64,000 bases of DNA from Sphingobacterium multivorum (GCF_039511225.1 NZ_CP154261.1:3100001-3164000); one strand, 5' to 3'; counted from the first letter of the stretch, positions 15,750-23,729 are shown. Numbers and translations: made by a program. The notes: generated by a model not told the origin, from the letters alone.

Positions 15750-17918
15750 ATGAATCATACAATCCAATCGAGTAATCAAACCGTTATTAAGCTTCAATCT
15801 TTTGGCAGCCTGGTCATTTTAGATCGGCACTTTACGATCGTCGGAGTGACGGAGTCTGTTGTAAATGAACATTATACCAGTGAAGCTCTATTAGGAACCC
15901 ATTTTTTTCATAGCTTTGGCCATACCTTCGGCGAAGCCCTGTTGAAAGTGAGGAATGCTGTGATGGAACTTCTTGAAAACGGACAGTCGCGCCATATTTT
16001 ACCCATTAAAATTAAAAACGACCGGGTTTATGTTAAACTACGTAGACATGATGAATATCTTTACATTGAATGGGAACAACAGCATAAAAAATATATTGCC
16101 GCTAAAAAAATAAACGAACTCAATTTTTTGTTGGATACCATTCAGCCAAATAATTGGAATCGCGTTTGTTCGGCTATTAACAAGATATTGAATTATGATC
16201 GGGTTTTCGTTTTGCAGATTCAAGAAACAGGGTACAGTTCGGTGATTGCAGAGCATACGGCCAATGGACGGTCTTTTTTCAAAGGCAAGGAATTCTCCAA
16301 AGATTTTATGCCCGAGGAAGTCTTGTCTTATTATCGCGGTTATTCGTATCGATACGCTCCCAACATGGACGATCAGGGACAAGAATTCTATTATAAAGAT
16401 GAGTCCATCGATCCCCTTTCGAGCCTATTATCTCCTCTGCCTGAACTCCATCAACTTTTTTTGAAAGAAATAAATGTTCAAAGTGCCCTTTTTTTTCGAA
16501 TCTGCATTGATGATGATTTTTGGGGACTTGTGGTTGCGCAGCATGACGAAAAGCGTGTGGTCGACCTACAACAACGAAAACTATGCACGTTTGCCATCCA
16601 GGCGGCAACCAGCAAATATGAAAGTCATGTCAAACAGAATCTCTTGGAAAGAACAGAGCTTCTAAAGCTCGCAGAAGAAGAATTAAAGAAAAGTCTCTCT
16701 GAAAATAAGATGGTAAATTGTGCCTTGATACAACATATGGACATCCTAACTCAGCTTGTGGATGCAGATGGTTTGGCAATTTTCAATCAGGGCGACGTTT
16801 TTAACTATGGGCAGTCTCCTCCTAAAGCACAGTTTTATGAACTCATTCAATTCCTGCAGAAACATACCGACAAAGCCCTCTTTAAAGACTACAACTTTCG
16901 TCTAAATCATCAAGAAAACTTTAAAGATAAGCTTGGTTTTGCGGGGCTAATGTATTTAAAGGTAGGCTTGGAGAACGATTATTACATCGTTTGGTTTAGA
17001 AGAGAAAATAGCAGTCAGGTCATGCAAATGGAGTTAAAAGAAGAACAGGATGGTAAAAAGCAGCTCAAAATCTGGGAAGATACGCGTTATGATGTTGCCA
17101 AGCCATGGAATGATGCTGAAATTAACTTTGTGCTTCGCTTAAATCAAATCATCAAAGAATCCATCTTTGCGAAATTGAAAGAACGCCAGCTCCTCAATGA
17201 CGAACTTCTCAGCTTAAACAATGAATTGGAAATGTTTACCCATACGCTTTCCCACGATTTGAAAAACCCGCTGTCCATCTTAAAAATGGGTATACAATTT
17301 CTTCAGCAACACCCCGACAATATCGATTTTAAAAAAATCAATAAATGGTATCAGAATTTCAGCCGAAGTGTCACCAACATTGAGGATATTATCAACAATA
17401 TGGTACAATTAAGTCAACACCGATCCAGCATTTTAGACAAAGAGCCACTTCCAATGGCCTACACCATTCAGCGTATATTCCAAGAAAACAGTATTCTATA
17501 TAACGTCAATAATTGTCGGCCCACTTTTGGTACATTATTGCCTATTTGGGGCGAGAAAAGTGCCGCTTATCAAATTTTTTCCAATTTAATTATCAACGCT
17601 ATAAAATATTCAGCCCAGTCGGACAGTCCTGTGGTATCCATAGATAGTTCGCATGAAGATGATTATACCCATTATCAAATCAAGGATAATGGAATTGGCA
17701 TACCCAGTGAACACCTACCGCACATATACGAAATGTTTACAAGGGCGGATAACGTGGGCTCCATACCCGGTACGGGCATTGGTCTTTCACTCGTAAAGCG
17801 CATTATGGAGCGGTTGGGAGGAAATATAAAAATTGAATCGGAAGTCGGTTTGGGTACAACAGTTCATCTTTACTTTCCAATTGTTAAGCCATTTCCCGAA
17901 CAAATGTTGCTCAATTAA
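15750..17918 (+). CDS. Phytochrome-shaped sensor histidine kinase lacking chromophore motifs
   Basis: A 722-residue cytoplasmic kinase with the bacteriophytochrome order PAS (about 10-115), GAF (130-300), PHY-like (320-480), HisKA and HATPase (490-722). The phospho-acceptor is His502 in THTLSHDLKNPL; the ATPase domain shows N-box NLIINAIKYS, DNGIGI and GTGIGLSL. The PAS/GAF core still resembles phytochromes: LQSFGSLVIL in place of IQPHGxLL, YDRVFVLQI in place of YDRVMAY, and LHQLFLKEINVQSALFF..DDDFWGLVVAQH in place of the SPxHxxYLRNMGVxASMS...LWGLxxCHH block. However, no Cys occurs in the first 135 residues, and the PASDIP chromophore motif is replaced by SKDFMPEEV. It probably does not bind bilin, and senses something else or a protein partner. 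No response regulator is adjacent. Confidence 0.85.
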   Translation: MNHTIQSSNQTVIKLQSFGSLVILDRHFTIVGVTESVVNEHYTSEALLGTHFFHSFGHTFGEALLKVRNAVMELLENGQSRHILPIKIKNDRVYVKLRRHDEYLYIEWEQQHKKYIAAKKINELNFLLDTIQPNNWNRVCSAINKILNYDRVFVLQIQETGYSSVIAEHTANGRSFFKGKEFSKDFMPEEVLSYYRGYSYRYAPNMDDQGQEFYYKDESIDPLSSLLSPLPELHQLFLKEINVQSALFFRICIDDDFWGLVVAQHDEKRVVDLQQRKLCTFAIQAATSKYESHVKQNLLERTELLKLAEEELKKSLSENKMVNCALIQHMDILTQLVDADGLAIFNQGDVFNYGQSPPKAQFYELIQFLQKHTDKALFKDYNFRLNHQENFKDKLGFAGLMYLKVGLENDYYIVWFRRENSSQVMQMELKEEQDGKKQLKIWEDTRYDVAKPWNDAEINFVLRLNQIIKESIFAKLKERQLLNDELLSLNNELEMFTHTLSHDLKNPLSILKMGIQFLQQHPDNIDFKKINKWYQNFSRSVTNIEDIINNMVQLSQHRSSILDKEPLPMAYTIQRIFQENSILYNVNNCRPTFGTLLPIWGEKSAAYQIFSNLIINAIKYSAQSDSPVVSIDSSHEDDYTHYQIKDNGIGIPSEHLPHIYEMFTRADNVGSIPGTGIGLSLVKRIMERLGGNIKIESEVGLGTTVHLYFPIVKPFPEQMLLN

Positions 17919-18031
17919 CCTGATGCAGCATCCTGAAATCTCGCAAACTATTTCCTTGCTGATATTGTTCATTATTCGAGAGAATACAACGCGAATAAAG
18001 ACGGTTGTACCACTTAAACGAAATCGAAAAC

Positions 18032-18331
18032 ATGGAAGAGATATTGCAACATGCAGTAGTAAAACGAGGTTTGATTATTGCCTATTACTTTAGTAACATA
18101 TGGTATCGTAAAGGATTATTCGGGCAACATACTATTCCGGATCCCAATGATACTGATCCAATTGAGCGTCCTGAACCGGACGTGGATGAAACCGATCCTG
18201 AAGAAGAAGAAAATGTCAATTATGCCCATAAAAAGACACAAACAAGCGACGGAACAAGTGCTAGAGCGGCCTCGTCCGCTGCTTGGGATGAAAATGTCGA
18301 AAATCCGGCAATACCCAAAAAGACAGATTGA
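18032..18331 (+). CDS. Small protein with acidic C-terminus
   Basis: A 99-residue protein starting at ATG 18032 (a TTG at 18005 would add nine residues). The N-terminal 35 residues are mildly hydrophobic and aromatic (VKRGLIIAYYFSNIWYRKGLFG); the rest is Asp/Glu/Pro rich and probably disordered (DPNDTDPIERPEPDVDETDPEEEE), ending in an Ala/Ser region and KKTD. It recalls the acidic protein at 9273 in layout and in the DGTS tetrapeptide. No family recognised. Its TGA is embedded in a palindrome shared with the convergent GH43 gene. Confidence 0.55.
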   Translation: MEEILQHAVVKRGLIIAYYFSNIWYRKGLFGQHTIPDPNDTDPIERPEPDVDETDPEEEENVNYAHKKTQTSDGTSARAASSAAWDENVENPAIPKKTD

Positions 18332-18348
18332 CCCGTGGGTCAATCTGT
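18323..18348. terminator. Palindrome holding both stop codons of convergent genes
   Basis: ACAGATTGACCC (18323-18334) and GGGTCAATCTGT (18337-18348) pair perfectly. The rightward gene stops with TGA at 18329-18331 and the leftward GH43 gene with TGA (TCA at 18340-18342), symmetrically placed in the two arms. On the minus strand the hairpin is followed by CTTTTTGG, so it can terminate the GH43 transcript; no T-run follows on the plus strand. Confidence 0.7.
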
Positions 18349-20358
18349 AACGATATGCAATTGGCCATTTTCATTAAAGAAAACGTCGCTGATAAGCACC
18401 ATGCGTTTATCACCCGTTTTTATAGTACGTCCGTGATACACACAGCGGAGCTTTCCTTCTCTATCGCTAAATAGGCTATTGTGTCCGGTACCCGAAATTA
18501 CTCCCCCGCTATGGATATTTTTTTCAATGATTGGGTTAGCAGGTGACTTTTCATAGCTTCCCAATGGGGCAGTTGCCGTTCCATAGCCTACCGCATAATT
18601 GGCTCCAGCAAAATAGTTGGCGGAATACATCATATAATATTGTCCGTTTTTTTTCATTAGAAAAGAACCTTCTGTCCATCGTCTATTTATCTCACCCGAA
18701 GTGACTGACCTACTCTCCCATTCAGCCTGAGCGTCATTCATCGAAACTGGAGGTCGCATTAAAAGGACTGGGTCCCCGATCGTTTTAGTCATACTGCTGT
18801 CCAATTCAACACCATACACCCAGCTCTCTTCGATCCTGCTATAGCCATACTTCTGCTTCGCCCAATCCGCAACCTCCGACTCCACCGGATGCTCGTAGCA
18901 ACAACGCGAATAAAACAGATAATTCCTATTGTCGGTATCTCTAAAAACGTTCGCATCAATAATTGGATATCCCGGATCAAAAATAGGTTTTCCAGTAAGG
19001 TCTTTGAATGGCCCTAAGGGACTATCCGCCACAGCTACCCCGATGCGATAGTTTTCAATATCTTGTTTTGGATTATCTTTCCAATGGGCGCTATAATACA
19101 TATAGTATTTGTTATTGACCCGGTAAACTTCAGGCGCCCAAAAATCTTTTTCTCCCCAGCCATTAGGCTGGTTGGCATCATATACTTTCCTTTCCTTCGT
19201 CCATGTTTTCAGATCTTTGGAACTATAAGCAATAAAGCCGTTTTCAGTTCCACCTGTGCCATATAAATAATATCGATCGGTAGGCGGATCAAATACAATA
19301 AAGGGATCGCCAAAGGCTACATCCGTTTGATAGGATTTTCCATTCCGGGTCAATCCCTGATCTGTAGCCAGGAAGCGAAACTTTGCGGTATCAAACCGAG
19401 GAACCGGAATACCGTCACCAGTTGATGCAAAATTAAACGGTATGATAGCGGTTCTCCGAGGTGCCACTTTTTCATCTGAAAAGTGTGTGTGACAGACATA
19501 ATACCATTGCTTTCCTTTTTTGAAAACGTCGCCATGTCCAGTTCCGGCAAAACCGCTATTTTTTCGGCTTAATGCCGGCTGACCTTCCAGTTTTTTCCAA
19601 GGCCCATAGACATTATCCGCGATTGCCACGCCGACAGCATAGTCTTTATTTCGAAAATCATTTGCCGAATAAAACATATAATAATACTGGCCTTGCTGGA
19701 TAACAGTAGGACCTTCGGTAACCGTCCACTCTGCATTTGCTGTATTTTCCCAGGGTAATTCCGCATGGACACATTCTTTTAGCGTCTCTCCTTTTATTCC
19801 CGAATAATCGGACTTTAATTCGGCGACAAAAATTCTATTTCCTTGCGTTAATCTGACATGAAACAGGTATTTCCTCCCATTGCGATCGCTGAATACAAAT
19901 GGATCTATCTGCTTTTGCCCGACTTCAAGTGGTGCTTTGGAAGTTTGCTTAAAAGGACCTACAGGGCTATCACTAACTGCAATTGCTATATGCTCATCTG
20001 CTGTATAAGCCATATAAAATTTACCCTTTTCAAACCATACCTGTGGCGCCCAAAATCCCGTCGATCCAAAAGCATCTCCTTTTAAAAGGGCAAAACCTGA
20101 AGTTGTGCCTGCCGGGACCTTCCAATGTTTCAAATCTGTAGATTGATACACTTTAAACCCCTGCTGTTGTTCAGAATCTCCATTCGTACCATACAGATAA
20201 TAATATCCCCCGTAAAAGAATACGGTTGGATCAGCCTGAAAAATCCCGTCTATTGGAATATTCGCATTTCCTATCGATACTGCTGTGGTATGCTGTGCGA
20301 TTGTCGTCTGAACAAAAGACAGAAAAAGGGCACTAATTAAGAGGTATATTTTGTTCAT
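18340..20358 (-). CDS. Secreted tandem GH43 glycosidase
   Basis: A 672-residue protein with a Sec signal peptide (cleavage expected after TTIA, residue 21) and two successive five-bladed GH43 propellers. Copy one (about 35-325) has ADPTVFFYGGYYYLYGT with the probable base Asp43, WAPQVWFEKGKFYMAYTA, IDPFVFSD (the pKa-tuning Asp) and VTEGPTVIQ (acid Glu). Copy two (about 340-672) repeats the scheme: GDPFIVFDPPTDRYYLYGTG, WAPEVYRVNNKYYMYYSAHW, IDANVFRDTD and WTEGSFLMKKNGQYYMMYSA. Both keep Asp and Glu at the catalytic positions, so both may be active. GH43 enzymes act on arabinan, xylan side chains or galactan; specificity cannot be read here. No SusC/SusD pair is nearby, so it is not in a classical polysaccharide utilisation locus. 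Confidence 0.9.
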   Translation of the reverse strand: MNKIYLLISALFLSFVQTTIAQHTTAVSIGNANIPIDGIFQADPTVFFYGGYYYLYGTNGDSEQQQGFKVYQSTDLKHWKVPAGTTSGFALLKGDAFGSTGFWAPQVWFEKGKFYMAYTADEHIAIAVSDSPVGPFKQTSKAPLEVGQKQIDPFVFSDRNGRKYLFHVRLTQGNRIFVAELKSDYSGIKGETLKECVHAELPWENTANAEWTVTEGPTVIQQGQYYYMFYSANDFRNKDYAVGVAIADNVYGPWKKLEGQPALSRKNSGFAGTGHGDVFKKGKQWYYVCHTHFSDEKVAPRRTAIIPFNFASTGDGIPVPRFDTAKFRFLATDQGLTRNGKSYQTDVAFGDPFIVFDPPTDRYYLYGTGGTENGFIAYSSKDLKTWTKERKVYDANQPNGWGEKDFWAPEVYRVNNKYYMYYSAHWKDNPKQDIENYRIGVAVADSPLGPFKDLTGKPIFDPGYPIIDANVFRDTDNRNYLFYSRCCYEHPVESEVADWAKQKYGYSRIEESWVYGVELDSSMTKTIGDPVLLMRPPVSMNDAQAEWESRSVTSGEINRRWTEGSFLMKKNGQYYMMYSANYFAGANYAVGYGTATAPLGSYEKSPANPIIEKNIHSGGVISGTGHNSLFSDREGKLRCVYHGRTIKTGDKRMVLISDVFFNENGQLHIVTD

Positions 20359-20576
20359 TGAATTGAATAGCTATTTGGTATACAGATATCTAAAATTCAA
20401 TAATTAATCGCTCAATTGCCGGTAATATTGTATCAATTGAACATCATTTTGTATCATAAAACCATTTCTCTAACCAAGTTTAGTTAAATGCAACTGTTTC
20501 ATTTAATTGACAAACCATTTACTTCTGAGACCCGTTCTATTTAAAATAATCAAATACTTAATTAAGAGCGTAGGTC

Positions 20577-21047
20577 ATGATATGTAATAACATCTTTTTC
20601 TTTTCCTTAATAACCAGTCTGCTGTTGATATCGTGTAATCATCAAACTCCTCAGGAAAAAGCTTCCCGTCATATGGAGGAGGCCGAAAATAAAGCAGCGG
20701 CAGCCAGTGAACAGGCTATAGCGAGAGCTGAAGCTGCGGCAGCAAAGAATACCGAAGCAGTCATTTATGCAAATATAGCTGCTGCTAACGAGGCTGTTGC
20801 TGGGATTCCAGCTCCAGCGTTGTCCAATAAGGAAGCTGAAAGGATATACAACAAACTCGGCAAAATCATTGTCGATCGAATCAATGCAAAGACAGCAGTA
20901 GAAGCGATGGAGAAAGAACAAGCCATCGCTCGAATTAAAAAAGATGTTTTGGAAAATTTAAGGAATGGCAAAATTACCCAAGCTGATCATGACGGTATAA
21001 TGGGCTATTTAGAAGATAGCATCAAAGCTGCCAAGTCAGTTATGTAA
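20577..21047 (+). CDS. Alanine-rich coiled-coil lipoprotein
   Basis: A 156-residue precursor with a lipoprotein signal (hydrophobic FFFSLITSLLLIS, Cys20). The mature part is highly helical: an Ala/Glu-rich heptad-like region (about 28-80, ENKAAAASEQAIARAEAAAAK) followed by amphipathic helices with IKKDVLENLRNGKITQADHDGI. It is likely an envelope-anchored coiled coil. No family recognised. The copper-storage gene starts 31 bp after the stop on the same strand and is probably co-transcribed, suggesting a link to metal handling or envelope stress. This is inference from context only. Confidence 0.72.
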   Translation: MICNNIFFFSLITSLLLISCNHQTPQEKASRHMEEAENKAAAASEQAIARAEAAAAKNTEAVIYANIAAANEAVAGIPAPALSNKEAERIYNKLGKIIVDRINAKTAVEAMEKEQAIARIKKDVLENLRNGKITQADHDGIMGYLEDSIKAAKSVM

Positions 21048-21078
21048 GGCGCAATCAGCGAGACAAAACGACAAACTT

Positions 21079-21408
21079 ATGATAAATTCAATCGAACAAT
21101 CGTGTATAGAAGCCTGTTGGCAATGTGTTACTGCTTGCCATACCTGTGCGAATGCTTGCACAAAAGAAAGTGACCTTCAAGCCATGGCAAAATGTATTGC
21201 ATTGGATATGGAATGCGCAGTCGTTTGTAAAGCAGTGGCCGAACTTCTTGCTATGGAAAGTTACTATAGCCGACGACTTATCAAGACTTGCGCTGAATTA
21301 TGTACACTCTGTGCAGAGGAGTGCTTTATGCATCCCCATGAACATTGCCAGCACTGTGCTAAATTATGTGAACTTTGCGCAATTGCGTGCAACAAACTAA
21401 CTGCATAA
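21079..21408 (+). CDS. Csp3-like cytosolic copper-storage protein (DUF326)
   Basis: A 109-residue protein with 18 cysteines arranged in CxxC and CxxxC patterns along four predicted helices (Cys 9, 13, 16, 20, 23, 27, 39, 46, 50, 71, 75, 78, 82, 90, 93, 97, 100, 104) plus several His (85, 87, 89, 92). Length, Cys count and the spacing match the Csp family, whose four-helix bundles bind many Cu(I) ions through thiolates inside the bundle. There is no signal peptide, so it is the cytosolic Csp3 type rather than the exported Csp1. It follows a coiled-coil lipoprotein gene in the same orientation and ends in a strong hairpin. No copper-responsive regulator or exporter is seen beside it. Confidence 0.9.
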   Translation: MINSIEQSCIEACWQCVTACHTCANACTKESDLQAMAKCIALDMECAVVCKAVAELLAMESYYSRRLIKTCAELCTLCAEECFMHPHEHCQHCAKLCELCAIACNKLTA

Positions 21409-21428
21409 AATATAGTGGTGTAGATTTC

Positions 21429-21460
21429 AAATTTCCTGATGGGGCCATCAGGAAATTTTT
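21429..21460 (+). terminator. Terminator between convergent genes
   Basis: A 14-bp perfect stem (AAATTTCCTGATGG at 21429-21442 with CCATCAGGAAATTT at 21445-21458) and five T at 21456-21460. It ends the copper-storage unit; the stop codon of the leftward response regulator (21459-21461) touches it. Confidence 0.88.
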
Positions 21461-22115
21461 AATTCAAAATACCTCTTTCAAATGCAAATTTGACCAAATG
21501 AGCTGTATTTTTTACGCCCGCTTTATCGATTAAGTTTTGACGGTGTCCTTCAACTGTACGCTTGCTTAAAAATATCTTATCGGCAATTTCAATATTCGTG
21601 TATCCTTCTGCAATTAATTTGAGTACTTCAAGCTCTCTATCGGAGATATCAAAATCTGTCTGTAGCTCACCTGATACCTGTGCATAGCTTTGTCCAGAGC
21701 GAACTTGGTCCAATAGTATCATTGCGATTTCCTCGCTCATGTATCGTCCCCCATTTGCGATATGATTTAATCCAAAAAGCAATTCGTTATAGCCAACGTT
21801 TTTAACCAAATATCCGGCAAGACCAGATTCAAATGCTTCAACAACGTAATTGATCTGATTCAACATGGACAGTATTACTACTTTAATGGACGGATACTGT
21901 TTTTTTAATTCATGTAATAGTTCAATACCGTCCATTTCCTCCATGCTGATGTCTGTTAAGACGATATCAGGAACAGGATTAGAATTTAAGAACTGAAGAG
22001 CCTCCTTTCCATTCGACGCCTCTCCAACAACTTCAAATCCATCTTGCGATTCTAATAGTAATTTTATTCCGTTACGTACAACCATGTGGTCTTCAACCAA
22101 TAGGATTTTTATCAT
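21459..22115 (-). CDS. NarL/FixJ-type response regulator (copy 1)
   Basis: A 218-residue regulator: receiver domain (1-120) with acidic pocket Glu8-Asp9 and phospho-acceptor Asp55 in LTDISM, and a LuxR-type HTH (about 150-215) with the DRELEVLKLIAEGYTNIEIADKIFLSKRTVEGHRQNL pattern. It is a close paralogue of the regulator at 52724: the segments VEDHMVVRNGIKLLLESQ, KVVILSMLNQI-YVVE, YNELLFGL, GGRYMSEEI and IADKIFLSKRTVEG are the same. The upstream gene (10-bp gap) encodes a degenerate histidine kinase, so this regulator may be phosphorylated by another kinase or act without phosphorylation. The promoter region of the pair is shared with the divergent sigma factor gene at 23207. Confidence 0.93.
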   Translation of the reverse strand: MIKILLVEDHMVVRNGIKLLLESQDGFEVVGEASNGKEALQFLNSNPVPDIVLTDISMEEMDGIELLHELKKQYPSIKVVILSMLNQINYVVEAFESGLAGYLVKNVGYNELLFGLNHIANGGRYMSEEIAMILLDQVRSGQSYAQVSGELQTDFDISDRELEVLKLIAEGYTNIEIADKIFLSKRTVEGHRQNLIDKAGVKNTAHLVKFAFERGILN

Positions 22116-22125
22116 TATTCTTTTT

Positions 22126-22857
22126 TTAAATAGTTAATTTAAGTAAAATACCTGTATCCGGCGTATGATTCATAATCCGTGCATTATAGAGTTCAGCAAT
22201 CTTCATCAAACGCATTGGACTATGTTCATGTTTTATTGTTGACAGCGATCTCCCCTGGCTAAAAAAAGGTGACACTTTAACTAAAATCTCAAATTCAATC
22301 ACCTGTACCGAAACTGAAATAGCCTGTGAAGGAATCTCATCATTTAAATACTGGAATATAGCAGTAAGTAACTTAAACAGCTGAACTTGTGCCTCATGAT
22401 GCAATTCTCTTAAATGCGGATCTAGCAAGGTGTCAATTGTAAAACCCGATCGTTTTCTATAACTCGCCACAGCCTCATCAACTGCATGAAAAATGCCAAG
22501 ATCATTCAGTATCGGATTGTAGAGCAATACAGCTTTATTACGAATCTCCATAACCAACGTGCTTAATGAATCACGTAAGCAACGTAATTCTTCAAAATCA
22601 CCATAGCGATTTGTAAAATTCTGAAGAGATATACGCATTCCGTAAAGTTCCTGAGCCAATTCATCGCGGAAATACCGTCCTATTTTTCCAATATCATCTT
22701 GTTGATTCCTAATAATCGATTTATAAAAATCTTCTTGACTACCATCCCATACCTGCTTTAATTCCGAAGGCTCTTTGAGGTTCTCCAACCGTCCCACAGG
22801 CTCTTCTGATAGATCAAAATATAGTTTTTTGTTTTCGTCCCCCATATTGTTTTTCAT
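22126..22857 (-). CDS. Degenerate NarX/DesK-type histidine kinase (pseudokinase)
   Basis: A 243-residue soluble protein. The segment DIGKIGRYFRDELAQELYGMRISLQ aligns residue for residue with the HisKA_3 dimerisation motif (R-IARELHDELGQ-L), but the phospho-accepting His is Arg64. The following LLYNPILNDLGIFHAVDEAV matches the usual LxPxxLxxLGLxxAL region. The remaining 100 residues have the length of a HATPase domain but lack the N-box Asn and any DNG or GxG motif (VSPFFSQGRS stands where the G1 box should be). I therefore read it as a histidine-kinase fold that has lost both phosphotransfer and ATP binding. It could be a scaffold or an inhibitor of the regulator encoded 10 bp downstream. Start could also be Met5. 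Confidence 0.72.
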   Translation of the reverse strand: MKNNMGDENKKLYFDLSEEPVGRLENLKEPSELKQVWDGSQEDFYKSIIRNQQDDIGKIGRYFRDELAQELYGMRISLQNFTNRYGDFEELRCLRDSLSTLVMEIRNKAVLLYNPILNDLGIFHAVDEAVASYRKRSGFTIDTLLDPHLRELHHEAQVQLFKLLTAIFQYLNDEIPSQAISVSVQVIEFEILVKVSPFFSQGRSLSTIKHEHSPMRLMKIAELYNARIMNHTPDTGILLKLTI

Positions 22858-23206
22858 TACATGTCATAACTAATAACCATTTAAAGGTATCAACAGTTTT
22901 AAATATTCACATCTATTTAGCCATTAAAAATGTACCAATTAAAACACTACGTATAAATACGTGCGACAAAAAGAAAAAAGGGGGAAATGAAACAGGAAAA
23001 CACTTGTTATTAATGCAGAATAACGCTTAGCATCAGCCTGATAGCTGAATAGTTATTCTACATAAAACATTGACTAACTGATTGTTAAAATAAAACAAGT
23101 AATAAATTAGCTTGATCCATTCAGCGTCAACGCATTTCCTCTTAATTATTTTCTAGCACCTTAATTGTAGTGATATAGGCAAGATAGACACTTAAAACTT
23201 GATAAT
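22858..23206. other. Divergent control region of pseudokinase operon and sigma factor 2
   Basis: About 350 bp without a gene. It holds a dyad ACGTAT-AA-ATACGT (22949-22962), a larger nested hairpin whose outer arms are AGAATAAC (23017-23024) and GTTATTCT (23052-23059) with an inner TCAGC/GCTGA pair, and the 17-bp element at 23153-23169 shared with the other sigma factor gene. The hairpin could be an operator or an RNA structure; nothing recognises it as a known riboswitch. Confidence 0.5.
23153..23169 (+). promoter_or_regulatory. Conserved element before sigma factor gene 2
   Basis: CTAGCACCTTAATTGTA, differing at one base from the element at 10253-10269. It lies 37 bp before the ATG at 23207, so a promoter position for this gene is plausible. 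See the finding on the twin sigma factors. Confidence 0.6.
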
Positions 23207-23713
23207 ATGGAAAATTTAACAATCGATCAACTGTTTAAGGAAAAAAGACCTACATTAAAATATTTGGCAGCGCAATTTACAAACGATCCGGATGAACGAG
23301 AGGATCTGGTTCAGGAGACCATGGTAAGGTCATTGGGATCTATTGAAAAATTCCTGAAACATCCAAAGTTGATGTCCTGGCTCTATATCATCATGAAAAA
23401 TACATATATTAACCAATATACTCGAAATAAAAGATTGGAGAATTACCGCAATGAATATGTAAGTATAGGTTATCATAATGAAATAACAACCAATCGCGGT
23501 GAAAATAATTTTATAGCCTCTGATATACAACACGCACTCAATAGTTTATCAAAAGATTACTATAACGCCTTTGCAATGTTTTTGGAAGGATTTAAATATT
23601 ATGAAATTGCAGAGCATCTGCAAATCCCAGAGGGTACGGTCAAAACACGTATACATATGGCCAGGAAAGCACTGCAAAAACAGCTAAAGATTTATTCAAA
23701 AAGTATCGATTAA
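23207..23713 (+). CDS. RNA polymerase sigma factor, ECF type (copy 2)
   Basis: A 168-residue factor with the same two-domain build as the one at 10315: region 2 with DPDEREDLVQETMVRSL and SWLYIIMKNTYINQY, region 4 with YYEIAEHLQIPEGTVKTRIHM. More than half the positions appear identical between the two, with insert-free alignment in the domains and divergence only in the inter-domain linker (residues about 75-110). The gene is divergent from a regulator/pseudokinase pair rather than followed by an anti-sigma gene. Paralogous ECF factors with matching upstream elements point to a duplicated stress module. A strong terminator makes it monocistronic. Confidence 0.93.
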   Translation: MENLTIDQLFKEKRPTLKYLAAQFTNDPDEREDLVQETMVRSLGSIEKFLKHPKLMSWLYIIMKNTYINQYTRNKRLENYRNEYVSIGYHNEITTNRGENNFIASDIQHALNSLSKDYYNAFAMFLEGFKYYEIAEHLQIPEGTVKTRIHMARKALQKQLKIYSKSID

Positions 23714-23729
23714 AAAATGGTCGCTTTTC

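Noticed and set aside
22949..23059. Possible riboswitch or regulatory RNA in the divergent region before sigma factor 2
   Set aside because: The nested hairpin has no match to a riboswitch I know, and the dyads are equally explained by operator sites; only reported as intergenic structure.
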